64,000 nucleotides of DNA from Galaxea fascicularis (taxonomy: Eukaryota > Cnidaria > Anthozoa > Scleractinia > Euphylliidae): NCBI GenBank assembly GCA_948470475.1, contig OX419335.1:23635234-23699233 (forward strand), read 5' to 3'. Shown here piece after piece: positions 32,601 through 44,475 of this stretch (positions within the stretch are counted from its first letter, which is position 1; every line of letters starts with the position of its first letter). The notes under the pieces were generated by a model. The model ran no database searches, was not told where the DNA came from, and saw only the letters and a list, made by a program, of their open reading frames with translations. A program made the position numbers and the translations under genes.

Positions 32601-34761
32601 TAAATGTGACCATAAAATCTCTAGACCAAAGAAAGCCTTGGATATAACACAAGTTTTAAAGCGCAGCATTATAATAATACTAGCAAATATGAAGGACTTC
32701 CAAAATACAGAGACAGCCGAGCGCTTCATTCACAGCGTAAACGGAAACTAAGAATGTCATGCTTCAAAAAGACATTTTCTTCCCGTTTGGTAACTGCCTG
32801 CGGAAGAAACTGACGAACCTCAAGATGGTTAATGATATGACACAAAACCGAATAGTAACTGATCAATTCTACGACCTCAATGTGCGTTTTATCGTTGCAT
32901 CTTTTAATCGTTCGTTCTGTTGTTAATAACCCTCTGGGATCAAAGAGAACTCTCCCAGCAAGATAGGTATTAACGGATTTGTTCAACAAAAAGGTGATTC
33001 GGGTTGCCATAAAAAAACTTATGAAATCAGTTACTATACCCTAGCACTAAGATATGAAATTCCCTTCATACAATGAATTGAGGAGTTCCAACTGGTACAC
33101 GACGAACTGTCAAAGTGTTTTATGTATCTGTATTCAGTTTGTTTATTTATTTATTCTAGTGTTATAAAGAAAAACGTATCTGTTTCCATGTATTTCTTGC
33201 ATCAAGATTGAGCATGCGTAGTTAAGACTGGTTGAGAAGACGTCTTGGATTCATAGTAGTCTAGAATAATGGAGCAACTGGAACTTTGATTAACGTTTTG
33301 GAAAGACAGTACTGACACGCAGTCAGACCACGAGGGAGTGTAATCTGCCTTCTCTCCCAGTTCATTACAAACAACGGAAAACATACCGCTTACGCTCAAA
33401 AATGAACAAAAACAAAGTAGTCTTTTCCGTGACACAGATCATCATAAAAGCTGCGGGGCAAGACTTGGAGGAAGTGGGCCTTTGTCATTAGGGGGTATTC
33501 ATATTTGGTTTCAAAAAAGATGATAAAATTAGGTGCCGCTTTCAAAATCTCACGGTCTTCTGTTCCTTATAAAAGTGATACAACAGTTATCCTTTGATTT
33601 TATCCCTAGACAAAAGGGGTAGCATACTGAAAGACTGTGTGACCCGCTTGAAGGGTGGTGCATGCGGGGGAAGCCACTAAACTTCTCAAAAGGGATAACA
33701 CTCCACATCGCTCGACTGCGATCGACCGCTCCAGTCAAGTGTTCGTGCGTGTCCGCCACCACAAACTCGGAAATAAGATACCTTACAATCGAAAGACCTT
33801 TATCCGGAAGTCCAGGGTACGTAGAGTAATCCAAATGTTGTTCAACCTTTTCTGCGCTTAAACACGCGAGGTTTACTGAAACATGTTTCGTGGGAGTGGT
33901 CAGCTGTGGCACATTTTACGTTAAATAAAAAGATTTTGGCTATCATTCTACGAACGAAACTATCACCCCTCAGGGCGTTTACAAAGAAAACATGATTTAC
34001 ATATTATTCAATATTAGACGCAAGTGTTATCGAAATAACGATTTCAGTCTGACTTGATGGCAGCGACACTGTAAAGCTTTCGGTTCGGTGTCAAAGAAAT
34101 GGCATGATCCATTTTGGCATTTCATGTGGTGCAGATTCGACGCAAAAGCGAAAATGCGTACAACAGATGACAGCCAAAAAAGCTGAAACGGTTTGCTAAA
34201 TAACTCCCGATAACATCAACCATTATCATATGAAATTCAACTACTTTCTGCTTCACTGCCAAACAACAACAAGCTACGTAGCTTTCAAGTTTGTGCCAAC
34301 GTCAGTTTGTTTATACTATCCTTCTGTCCCAGTCAAGGTGAAATTTAATTATAACCACCAGAGTGCGTGATCGCAACAACATATATTGTTGAGGCGCACT
34401 TTGCTTTCCTTTCTGACAAAACAGAAGAGAAAAACTTGACGCATCCAACTGAGCGTGTAAAACTTGGTATTATGATGTGTGACAGGTGATACGCTCGCCC
34501 AATTCCTTCTTCTTGTTGGTCGGGCCTCACATTGTGTAATAAATATCACATGCTTTGGCCAAAATTTGTCATGCTATGCCGTGTCATCAAGGAACTACGA
34601 TTTTAATGAGCACAGGGAGGCAAATCCCGAGCAGTCGGTCATAGACATGTATCGGATACCACAAATTATGCCATAAATACCTTTGTGTACTTACCGGATT
34701 TCCCGACCCCTGCTTCGCCAAAAACGACAACTTTAAATGGTTTGTTGTGATCTTCCTTCAT
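21048..34761 (-). CDS. Ras-family small GTPase, five exons
   Basis: The exons are 34761-34695, 26124-26068, 24921-24848, 24641-24459 and 21398-21048, giving 243 residues. All phases agree. It is a GTP-binding switch protein of the Ras subfamily. Motifs in order: P-loop GEAGVGKS (about 15-22), switch I with YNPTIE, DTAGN at the start of switch II, NKCDL for guanine recognition and ETSAK. The second half resembles Rap and Ras ([20 protein letters not shown]). Two key positions differ: Ras Gly12 is Ala and Gln61 is Asn. RERG-type proteins, as I recall them, also have Ala at 12 and also lack a CAAX box. The last 60-70 residues form a basic tail without a prenylation motif. It faces the plus-strand membrane-protein gene tail to tail, or overlaps it. 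Confidence 0.87.
22454..22578. repeat. Exact 18-bp inverted repeat, 89-bp spacer
   Basis: TTTCCGCACAGCCCCATA and its exact reverse complement; possibly the ends of a short TIR element. Confidence 0.65.
23550..23621 (+). CDS. Candidate terminal exon of the membrane protein
   Basis: The acceptor GACCTCCAG precedes 23550. 23 codons ([17 protein letters not shown], then EMNAAG) and TGA follow in the phase 0 that exon 3 requires. The Gly/Asp/Lys-rich composition is more protein-like than nearby intronic translations. A rival final exon at 23863-23941 has the wrong phase unless another exon intervenes. It lies antisense inside intron 4 of the Ras-like gene. Confidence 0.35.
   Translation, partial: ARISGTDRGVKYKDGYGEMNAAG
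24459..24641 (-). CDS. Ras-like exon 4: switch II to NKxD
   Basis: 61 whole codons from [10 protein letters not shown] to VLVGNK, acceptor TTTCAG and donor GTGAGT. The NKxD motif is split exactly between this exon and the next. Confidence 0.88.
24848..24921 (-). CDS. Ras-like exon 3: DTAG strand
   Basis: 74 bases encoding [12 protein letters not shown] and [11 protein letters not shown], between a TAG acceptor and a GTAAGT donor. Asn replaces the usual catalytic Gln after DTAG. Confidence 0.87.
25249..25283. repeat. Perfect hairpin inside the Harbinger-like element
   Basis: AAAGTAGTTTTCCTTTT faces its exact complement across a single C. Confidence 0.85.
25510..25635 (+). mobile_element. SINE tail fragment nested in the Harbinger-like element
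   Basis: TGAAGTCCTGAATTTTTTTC, AGGCTTCTTT and TTGCGAGGATCAGCCTTCAT match the 3' part of the SINE at 17078-17150. The tRNA-like head is missing. Confidence 0.65.
26068..26124 (-). CDS. Ras-like exon 2: switch I
   Basis: 57 bases between a TTTTCAG acceptor and a GTAGGT donor. Encodes [11 protein letters not shown] followed by TTTYNPTI. The Thr of NPT is the switch I threonine that contacts magnesium in Ras proteins. Confidence 0.85.
28971..29063. repeat. Two adjacent hairpins
   Basis: TGAATGGCAAAA pairs with TTTTGCCATTCA (28971-29010). AACGTCGTTT..GTTTCTTTC then pairs with GAAAGAAAC..AAACGACGTT (29018-29063). Confidence 0.75.
29839..30236. mobile_element. 398-bp non-autonomous TIR element
   Basis: It starts CAGGGGCACCCAACG and ends with the exact reverse complement. 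TAAATT flanks it on both sides (29833-29838 and 30237-30242), a likely target-site duplication. CAGGGGC ends recall hAT elements, but those usually duplicate 8 bp. No coding capacity; GAAAATT words repeat inside. Confidence 0.75.
34695..34761 (-). CDS. Ras-like exon 1: start and P-loop
   Basis: ATG at 34761, 22 codons plus one base: [10 protein letters not shown], then a hydrophobic strand and GEAGVGKS. Donor GTAAGT after base 34695, phase 1. Confidence 0.85.
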
Positions 34762-35814
34762 TTTGCTATCGCAAGGCTGAAACTTTCAGGTCACCTCGAC
34801 AGCCCGGCACCGTTTAAAGGAGTATGTGCCAGAGATTTTGCCTACCCAACGAGCTGAAGCTTTAATTCGGTCTGAGATAGTACTTGCAGATCCTTTCGAT
34901 GCACCTTTTAAAATGCTGAACGTCCTCACCTATAAATAAAGTCGACGTTATACGATTACTAGATGTAGCAGCTGAATATGGGTCGATGGGAAATTGTTGC
35001 GTGATAGCGAGATCACAGTAGTTTTGACATCCCTCTGTCAACTTTCCAACACGTGACATAAATGCGAAGCTTACATAAGGATTCCAGCGGACAAGCAGCG
35101 TTGAAATTCATTCAAAATCCCATAAAAATGTGAAGTTAAGTTCTGCATGAAGCTACTGTAAACGAATGAGAGAAGCTTCAGTGAGTCAAAATGCGTTATC
35201 GTTATTTATGTTGAGGACCTTTACAACTCCATAATTCTACATGACCGAAACCTTAACGAAAATAATAGATGACATCATGACTTGTAGGATATGGTTGCGT
35301 GACTCAGTGGAAAAACCCTAGTTTTTCCGGTAAGTCATTGGTACCTGATTTGCTGTTGAGATAAATAAAAATATTTCATTTCCCGATTGGAGTGTCTATT
35401 ACGTGAACAAACGACAACGCAAATATTATTTAACTCGAGTACAATAAGACCCGTTTCCTTTCATTTATCAAAGGTCCGCAACGATGACCAAATCATGACA
35501 CACTGGTGGTGAAAAACGTCTGGCAAACCTCTGGTTAATTTAACGTTGTATAGGTTCTTCCAGAAGCCCTTGTAGTAAGATTAAATTTCCAAGAGAGAGG
35601 AAATCTTCTTTCTAGCATCGAGAGGTTTAATATTCCTAAGCCGTTTTTCTGGATCAAGGCCTTACTCCAGCTCTGCTACACTCAAAAACTACTTATTACT
35701 ATGAAACAGACAGTTATCTTACCCCAACTGCAACAAAATCATTTTGAACAACCGCGACTATAAAAAGTTCATAGAATTTGTCCGTTTCTAAGGTGGAATT
35801 CTTAGTTTTTAGAA

Positions 35815-36425
35815 TAGGCCTGGTTCAGACTCCGTTCCTTTCATGATTCGGCTTTTGAGTGACATTGGCGAGACAGCTCATTTAGTCATCAGCGTGGAAC
35901 GGCTCGGTTTCGGAAAAGGTCTCGATCGGCATCGTGTAAACGGAAGGCGTAACCGCATCGAAAGCGATGCAGTTACAAACGAAACCGCGTCCGTGTAAAC
36001 GCTGCCTCAGACGCAATACCGTATGCCAAACCTAATATGTATTTTATATACAGACAAAGCGAAGTGGCTAGGTCTGACTGATACTAATAGGTTGTAGGAG
36101 TTAGCCATGGAAAGATTATACATTAAATTTATTTGGTTCGGCACATGAGAAGAGTGCACGAATCAGCCGCCGCTGTGATGTCAAATGATGCGACAGACCT
36201 TGTCGAACTTTTGCCGCACCGAATTAAAACTGCCGCAACGAACTGATTCAGATGCCGCTCTTTTATCTAGTAAGTTAGGTTCGGCACATTAGTGGGCCTA
36301 AGTTGCATTCATGACACAGTTGTGAACAAGTTTTGGTTTTATAGTGATCGTCAGAATGAGCAGTTCTAGTAAAAATAACATTTCCAAAATTACGCCGGGC
36401 CTTAGTGGGCACGCGCACCCAGTAA
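35815..36425. repeat. Degenerate relative of the 1079-1485 element
   Basis: Shares GGTTCAGAC, TTCGGC, GGAACGGCTCGG, TTCAGATGCCG and GGTTCGGCACAT words in both orientations. Boundaries are approximate. Confidence 0.45.
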
Positions 36426-37899
36426 GTTGAACTTTGCGGGTATTTGTAACCATTGTGAGTTATTGTTTATATTGTAAGTGTTCAAGTTACAGTATGGCGA
36501 ATGAACAAACACTTTTTAGAACGAAGATTTTTTAACGATGGCTTTAAAAATTCTTCCTGTCACTCCGCTCTCAAAATCCGAAACTGGAAGAGAATGATCG
36601 GTAGGTTTCTCCTGTTGCGGAAATCGTACCAATCACCTGACGTGGAGTACTCATGATTCATCCACATCTCAGTCTCACAGCAAGCCGCAGAGTCCGCAAC
36701 TCTCACTGTATTGTTGAAATGCTCCTTTTCTTCTCTTTATTTTATCCTATGGTTTTGTTTTTAGTGTTTTAGTGACCATACTACTCCTCTCTTTTAACAT
36801 TTGTACCAGAAGAACAGCGGGTAATAATCTTTTCGCTCTCGATCGGTCCCCAAAAATAAAGCGTGGATTTGTTTTCTAAAGGGTTCTGGGTATATTTTCA
36901 GTCCCAGACCCCTGAGTCCAAGTGTTGCATCAAATTAACATGATGCATTCGTTGCACCACACTGCGCAACATCGTATTCAACAATATTGGATGATGTTGC
37001 AATCGTTTGACCGGGCCTTTATTTGTACATATGGACAAAAGGCTGCGCCACTAACACGGTAAAAATGCATCAGTAATAATCCGCGCACTGCACAGACGTC
37101 GAACTCGGTAAAAACTTGAAGAAGCGCGGGCTGACTTGCTGAATTAATCAATCGCTGTAGTTGATTCCTTATTATTGACAGACGATCGATCCAGAGTGAA
37201 AAAATACCTTGGCTAGTACAGTGTAATCGTCAATCAAATGCTAATGGAACTAGCATTACAATCAATCAGTATAATAAATGCTAACAGTAAGTAGAATATA
37301 ATTCATTTTCAACATTCGTGATTTGTAGCAGATCATTAGGACTGTTTAAATAACTTTGATATTGTTATATTACCACGATTACCAAAGCGCACAAGCAAAC
37401 AGAAACACGATGTTGTCCAGCACCTGGTGCTTCAGTTATTGAAAGGTTTGGATCAACATGACGTATAGGGGGTCTAGAATTTGTTTCTTTTTCATCACTA
37501 GCACAACACCCTCTGTGATTACCATTCTAATACCGACACACTTATGAGCCACTCCATGTGTATATAACAGTTGATATTTCCACCGGTATATCCCCTAAGG
37601 CGGCAAGTTAAGAGTGTTTGAGGTAAATTTCGTCGAACAGAAGCCAGTGGATCTTTTCCAAATTTTTGCACAAACCTTACCCCAGTAGTTGGTCTACTTT
37701 TTTTTATGTAACGATGAAGTTTCGACGACAAAGAGAGCTTATTTGACCCTTTCAAGTTTTCCTTTCTCTTCAAATAATTACCGAAACCCCCCCCCCCCCC
37801 CTTAAAAAATCAAAAGAAACACAGATGGAGGAGACACCTTAGTGCTAAAATAAACAAGGGTCGGCATATTCGACCCGTTTTCCAAAAATCCAGGTATAT

Positions 37900-38052
37900 A
37901 TGTTACAGGTTAAATCTAATCTCGGATTATTTTTTATTTCACCTGGGTCAAAATGAAATTCCTTTGTCTCCTAACCCAAATTATTCATGAGAAGACAAAG
38001 GAATTTCATTTTGAATCAAAAATAAACTGAGATCAAATTTAACCTGTAGCAT
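37900..38052. repeat. Palindromic miniature element
   Basis: TGTTACAGGTTAAAT at the left mirrors ATTTAACCTGTAGC at the right. The inner AAAATGAAATTCCTTTGTC mirrors GACAAAGGAATTTCATTTT around an ATTATTCATGAG centre. Confidence 0.8.
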
Positions 38053-41000
38053 ATGCATGCCACCCAGAAATAGATGGTAAACTTAAGGGTTTACAGTGTT
38101 GAAAAAGGAAAGGTAAGATAAATAATTATGAGTTTGCCTTTTAACACTGAACCTCGGTTCAGTTTTCGTCCTAAAATAATTAAACCCAAACTCGCTCGTA
38201 CTATAGGACACAACAAAGCAATCAAGCCTAGCCTACCCATGGCCAGTCCATTAATTTTGTGTCGTTGTCGTTAGATACCGTACAGTGCACACAACATATG
38301 CATGCGCCGGTTAGCGCAACCTCCACGTGATACATTGACCATCTGGCATCTAATCGTGTATATTATGGTATCAACAGTATCTCTTCAGATTACGGCTAGA
38401 ATCTTGTCAACTACTGGCGGATGACCATAGTTTTTACACGAAGCATGCAACGTCATTAGCATGTCACAAGCTGAACAAACTTGAACCCACAATCAATTTA
38501 AGGTAAGTCAAGAGCGTTAGAGTAGCCTCCCGGTTGACAAAGGTATATTAATCGAAGCGTTATTGTAGACCCTGAGGAGTGCTAGTTCGTAAATGATATG
38601 TGAATCGTACCGTTCTATTAATGGCTAACCGTAAGAAGGTATCAATCTCATTTCAAATTTATCCTGTTGAGCACGGTAATACAACACACTGAAAAATGAA
38701 CTGATACAGCCATGCTTTTGCGCTTTGTCAACTGGTGGCTCAGTTTTGCTATTATATCACCCTCAAAATTCCAAATGCATTTATCCATGATCGACTATAC
38801 CTTACCTCGATTGTTCATGAATGTGGCATTCAATCTTTTACCGTATAACAGAGAAATACGACAAACTAAATGCTGTTGATCTTTAACAGTATATAGTCAC
38901 ATCGGACTACCCTCTTCTTCGGTGCAATTCAGCAGGTACTGTAAATATGCCCATTGTTTACTCCATCGGCCAGGTACCAGAATAAAAAAAGGAGCAGAAG
39001 CTTAGCACGCGCCAGTCAGTGTGCGCGAACAGCCTTCGGTTAAAGTCAAGATTGTTAAAAACAAAGTCGGACATTGCCTTTCTAGGACTGTGCTATTTCG
39101 AGTGTACCGCCGCAATTTCAAAAAGGTTTGCGATAATTTGTAATCTCAACTAATAGAGGTAGCCCTTTTTTTAAAGGACGTTATAAATTGTTATATTTCA
39201 TATGTTTATGCAGATGTTCCATTAAAAAGTGGACCTTTTGAAAACGTAAGTGCTGTTTTGAACTTATCAAAAACTTACATAAGTGCTAAAAATGTTTTGT
39301 TCATTCCAAAAGTACTTAAAACTTTTAATCTCCATAGCCGCAACAAACGCCACTGATTCGTTTGGCGAGTTCTAATATCAAAGATTATCTTTCAACACTG
39401 CGACTTAACTGCTCTGTTACTCAGCCATATGAAATTAGACTTGCTGACACCACAATGATTGGAGGAACTAAAATGCGTCCAGAATGTAAAAACAACAGGA
39501 AAAGTTTATGGGTTTAGCAGAAGTTTTACAATAAAATTAAGATAATTCCTATAGTTTTGGGTCTGTTTCTGATCGCGATATCTTATCACAAGGATATCAC
39601 AAAATGTACACTCAATAACTGAAATCGAATTTGCACCGATACGAGAAAATTTCCTCACGTACGAATGGTGTGGGCGTAGCGGGCCTGTTCCCAATAAGGA
39701 ATAAATGATGTTTGTTTTTCCAATATGCGTGCATTTGGCCCACTTCTTTAACTAATATGATCATGTAATTGTTGGATTAAAAACCATTTAGTTTATGTGA
39801 TGAACTGTTAATGGTACCGGTGCTTTTAAATATTCCGGCTCATCTACCGGAGTTGCCCTTGGGTCGCATGCATCAGTCAGGGATCCTTTCTAACTAAAGC
39901 GTCGGGAATAAATAGACACTAATCCGGCTAATTCCATGATTTTGACGAATGCGCTCCACGAAATTACGAGGAAAAGGTAACGACACAATTTTGATAGAAT
40001 CTACCTGAATGTGAAGCTTAAAGTTACATATCATATTGTAAAAGTTCTATTAAAAGTTATTGAGCAAAATTTGCCCATTCTACTGACGCTTAAATTTTCG
40101 TTTCTCGACGTCCGGAAATTTTCGAAATTTGTGAAATATCTTTTTTCAGTGAAAACTCGTTGAAGGCCGTAAATGTTACCATTAAACCCTCATTTGAAAT
40201 TGGAAATATTTCAAACAGATAAATAAACTTTTTGAGGGCACGCTTTTCGTAGGTAAAGGTATAGGAGTTATCTTTTTCATCTAGAGTATACGTTACTAAT
40301 ACTTTTATCAGTTAATCACTTTTCACGAAACCCAAACCCAAATGCTTACTTCGTTTATCTGCTCTCAGGGTTCTTTGTGTTGGCCATCACTTCGCTTTGA
40401 CCGCTAAAACATCTGTTCTTGCGTTTAACTTACTGCAAAAATACGGATCCCCCAGCAAAGAACCCGGCGGTCAAACCTAGGTTTCACTTAGCTGAAGCCA
40501 GCGGGGTTGTTGACTATGTTGTTGTGCCGTGCAACTCCATATGCTTATTACCTGTTTACGAAATCACCAGTTTGTATTTTAAGCGTTTGCAGTATTTGTT
40601 ACTCCTTCGAAGTTGGCCTTAATACAGACTACGTTGATAGTTTAAGCTTGCATTGGCAGTAATCGATCGGTCGTCACAACCGGTTAACTAGTTTTCAAGG
40701 AAAATCTATTATCAACACTGACGCAAGCTTATCAGCTTTGTTAACCAAGATCGCATTATAAATGAAATTAACGGCATTATCAAAACACCGAAGTTGAGCC
40801 TGTATAACAAGGCCCGCAAAACGTAGGGAATATCCGCGGGGAATTGCTGCATCCAGGGAACGGTCGCGGGGACTAATTCCCTTCGTGCGAAGTAACAAAA
40901 ATCTATTCGCGGTGACTAAAATTTGCTCCCTGCGAATGGTGCCACAAAATCAAACTTATTTGAATTCGTGGAAGCATTAGCAGGGAACTTTCCGTGGGCA

Positions 41001-41229
41001 GGATACTTCCTGCGACCCCTGTGAACATTGCCCCCGTGTGTGCCGATCTTAATGCCCAACACATGAGAGTGTGGTTCGCAGACAAGAACTCACCGGCCAG
41101 GCCGATTTAAATTTGACAAACGGATTCCACGTTGATCGTTCCTCTCAAGTAATAGCTTTTCTTTTTAGACACTTTTCTACTTCTAAAGAAATGTATTAAA
41201 GGTTGTTGCCCTCATATTAAATGAAATCT

Positions 41230-41447
41230 ATATTTGAAATTGGTGTTAGTTATATTAGTATTTAATCAAATTCGTATTGTATTTATAATTGTTTTAGCAA
41301 CTACTTTGTATATTTAGTTAATAATGCTCAGGGCTCCTGTTGATAGCAGGTTGCTTTTAAGCATCTGAAAGGATTACTCTGAGCCTAAATTTTAAATAAA
41401 AATAAAATGTAAGTTAAAAATAAAGGATTCTGTTCTGTTCTGTTCTG
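41230..41447 (+). mobile_element. Possible LINE 3' tail ending in (TTCTG)n
   Basis: A T/A-rich stretch with AATGCTCAGGGCTCCTG and AAAGGATTACTCTGAGCC, then ATAAA-rich sequence, ends in four TTCTG units (41428-41447). Short tandem repeats at the 3' end are typical of some non-LTR retrotransposons. No coding part is attached. Confidence 0.4.
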
Positions 41448-42710
41448 TAGCTTTACTGGCTGTTTTATTCAATCTTGTTCAAATGACCTCCCCTTATAAG
41501 TTTCATAAGGGTATACAAATGGTGTCCCTGAAATTCTACCTCTTTTAGTACATAGAGTACCCACGAGTTGACGATGGTCAGGTCAACATATTTTGGCTTC
41601 ATTTTGTATTTGTTAACGGAATCACTGAAGCCTCCTTTCCAACATCAGCTCAAGTGTAGTAATCCGCCGGATCAAGACATTCTCGCGTTACTTTGAAGTC
41701 TTCGGTTATATGTTACCCAGCTTGAGTTTGTTAAAATCTTCATAAAGGACCGCGATCTATCTCCCTTTCTGAATTAAATGTCTTTTTTGGTTGTATAAAT
41801 ATATGCTTAATTTACTTAAATATGTCGTGATTTTCGTCAACTATTTATTTGTATCGTATTTTAGAAACTTAGTTTAGTGCCATTAATTAACTCCCAAAGA
41901 GTATTTTAGTTGCAGTTGCTGGGATACTTTCAATATAATTTTCGTGACGATCGCACAACAATGATTAAAGGAATATATACGTATGTAATACTTATTAATA
42001 AAATGTATAATACTTTATTATACTCTATAAGACGCTGACGCTAATTGCACTTCCTTGCAATGCGGCATGTATCGTGTTGATATAGCTTTATTGGCCTGGG
42101 AAAAGCATGACTAGATAATCAAAATATTGTAGAAACTGAGTGCGAGTTTACAAAACGAGACATAACTGAAGTGCAACTGAAAGGCATAAAATAATAGGAA
42201 TTTTGGCGGATTCTTACTTTTGCGAGCCCAACAAATACCGAGCATTCAATATGACGAAGACCTCTATTGAAATGAACCGAAAAAAAAAAACGCAGACTAC
42301 ATTTTAAACTGATTATTTCCGTACCATTGCAACAAAACAATATCTATAAGAATTGCACAAGCACTGTCCTAATCAGATTATCAAAATCTGTTGGGTATTG
42401 CGAAATGCTACATGAGGGCAACTACCTCTTTCCAGTATCTTAAAGTTTCAACAGTTTATTAATTTTTACAATTTCTCTCACTTCAAGTATTTCCACCGAC
42501 TGGTCATTGTGTATTTGCGTAGAACCCCCCAAAAGGCAAAGCAAGTGGTCCTGTAAACGTCAATGAGAATATTATCGGCCTGGGAAAAGGATGACAAGAG
42601 ATAACATAGCACTACCGATATTAACTGAAACAGGGCTGTAGACTTAACAGTTAATGGGAGGTCAGACAGAAAACAAACAACGAATAACACACTTCATAAC
42701 AATTTCACCA
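41448..42710. other. No gene seen
   Basis: AT-rich. Contains two copies of TTAT(T/C)GGCCTGGGAAAA(G)..ATGAC (near 42090 and 42577); a related word lies near 44889. Confidence 0.45.
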
Positions 42711-42806
42711 TGTCATGCAAAATATCAACAGGAATTGAATATTAACAAAGCAGTCAGATGTCATGCAAAATATCAACAGGAATTGAATATTAACAAAGCA
42801 GTCAGA
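42711..42806. repeat. Two tandem copies of a 48-bp unit
   Basis: The unit starting TGTCATGCAAAATATCAACA at 42711 is repeated from 42759 with no difference seen. Confidence 0.9.
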
Positions 42807-42974
42807 GATCCCAAATAACTGAATAGGATTTGTCTTGGTGTGCAACTAAGGTGAACAACTATGTCGTAAAGTATCTTTCCTCTCATTCTTGGACATGAAT
42901 TTACCTTATTTGCTCCAGTCGTTTTATTATTTTTTTTTTTATTTATTTGTTCCTCCAAACCCTTGGTGATATTT

Positions 42975-43161
42975 AACAAATAAAGAAGCCTCGCCTGTGA
43001 TCTGTTCTGTTGTAAAGCACACAGGAAGCGGATAGAGCACGAAAGAAGTGTAGGGGAAACACGAGACGTAGTCGAGTGTTTTCCCTACTTCTTGAGTGCT
43101 CTATCCGCTTCCTGAGCACTTTACAACAGAACAGATCACAGGCGAGGCTTCTTTATTTGTT
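42975..43161. repeat. Palindromic (foldback) element, about 90-bp arms
   Basis: AACAAATAAAGAAGCCTCGC at the left is mirrored by GCGAGGCTTCTTTATTTGTT at the right. GATCTGTTCTGTTGTAAAG and GGAAGCGGATAGAGCAC pair with their mirrors around an ACGAGACGTAGTCG centre. Confidence 0.88.
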
Positions 43162-44475
43162 TTATAATAAAGAATTTCTAAATTTCCTCACACATTCGGC
43201 TAAAATTTCGGAAAACTTTATTTCCAAATCTTACGAATGGCGTAAGCAGCGTACATCTGTCCTCTCATAAGGTACGCTACAACAGACCAATCACAATCCT
43301 TGTTAGAATGGTCAAACGAATTTTATTGGTTAAACACGAACAAATCTGGCAAAATGTCAAATCATCAAAATTCAGAAACCATCAAAGTGCATTCCGAAGT
43401 AGTTTTTTTCGTCTAAAAGCAAAGTTCGGCTCAATTTTGCATTAGCTCATGCCTTCTCTAAAAAAGGCGTTAAGATCAAGTGAGCTAGTTTTAATAGACA
43501 CTCAGGAAGGTAAATTTTTGAGTGATAAAAGGAGGAGCAAAATATTTTTCTCGTGAAAAGCTTAAAACTTGAGTCGACTTGCATGGCGCCCAGCGTAGCG
43601 GGATTGTGTGGTTGAAAAACAAAATGAGTCAAATCGTCAAGGGCTTTCACTTTTCCACGGCATGTTGCAGCTCAACGAAGGATCACAGAACAGTTTACCA
43701 TTAATGAGAGGATTACAACGAGTAGCTCAAACTTGGTGGAAAAGCTAGAAGTTCTTTGTTTGGACAAACTGTTTGCTACGTTTACGGATGCGTGTTTTTG
43801 AGTGGACGTGTATTTTCAAGTGGTGGAAACCTCTACAACACAGGTGAATTCAGTAAATAAATTGAAGCTTTGAACAATTGGTTAAATTGTTGTTACTTTT
43901 GTTCAGGAATGAAACTCGTATTTATCTCTCGACTGAATGTAAATAATATTCGTCTACACTCGTTCTGGACAGTCAAATTAAAAAGTAGTTGAATTGTTTG
44001 TTTGTTTGGCTTGTGAGCGAAGGAGTATTTTTTTATTTCACTTGTCTGACTGTTTTTCGACGTGCATCAGCAATGTTAAGAAAAAATTTTCCCTGATATT
44101 ATACACTGGTAACAGAATGAGGCCTCGTAAAATTAAGTATTGATATCACTTTTGTGTTTTGCCCTCGTCGATGAGTGACTTGGACAATTTCAGCAACTTC
44201 TGAAAACACGTGAGTCCCTACTTTTTCAAGCTGTTATTTGTGGTGTTACCTGCAGAAGCATCTTCCAAATCCATTGAGGCTAACAGCTCGTTTTCAAACT
44301 CGTTTTCTAGGTCGTTCAAGACGTGTGAGTCAAAATAAAAACCAAGAAAATTGAAAAATTGGGGAATTGATTTGGGCCGATGGCGTGACAACGAAAACTG
44401 TGTACATCTGTACTCTCATAGAGTACGCTGTTTTAACCAATCAGAGCGCGTGTTATATCGAAACTTTATTATAAA
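43161..44475. mobile_element. 1.3 kb element with TTTATAATAAAG inverted ends
   Basis: TTTATAATAAAG (43161-43172) is mirrored by CTTTATTATAAA (44464-44475). Inside each end is a related stretch: GTACATCTGTCCTCTCATAAGG with TACGCT near 43250, and GTACATCTGTACTCTCATAG with TACGCT near 44400, each followed by an ACCAATCA word. The interior has no transposase. It abuts the foldback element. Confidence 0.55.

Larger units (their letters stand above)
26125..34694 (-). other. Intron 1 of the Ras-like gene
   Basis: 8.6 kb with no supported exon on either strand. Holds a TA run near 27779-27788, dispersed-repeat pieces near 28245-28300 and 29665-29775, three copies of CCGCACA(C/T)TAGCCGA, two adjacent hairpins at 28971-29063 and the 29839-30236 element. 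A CRE-like TGACGTCA lies near 28590. Confidence 0.5.
34762..41200. other. Upstream of the Ras-like gene: no gene seen
   Basis: Probably includes the Ras-like promoter near 34.8 kb, without a recognisable core element. Also holds a relative of the 1079-1485 element (35815-36425), a C-run near 37788-37800, the palindrome at 37900-38052 and degenerate repeats with GGGGAATTGCTGC/CGGGGACTAATTCCC words near 40820-41090. Confidence 0.45.

Noticed and set aside
33550..33912. Minus-strand open frame of 120 codons
   Set aside because: No motif, splice support or signal; chance length for this base composition.
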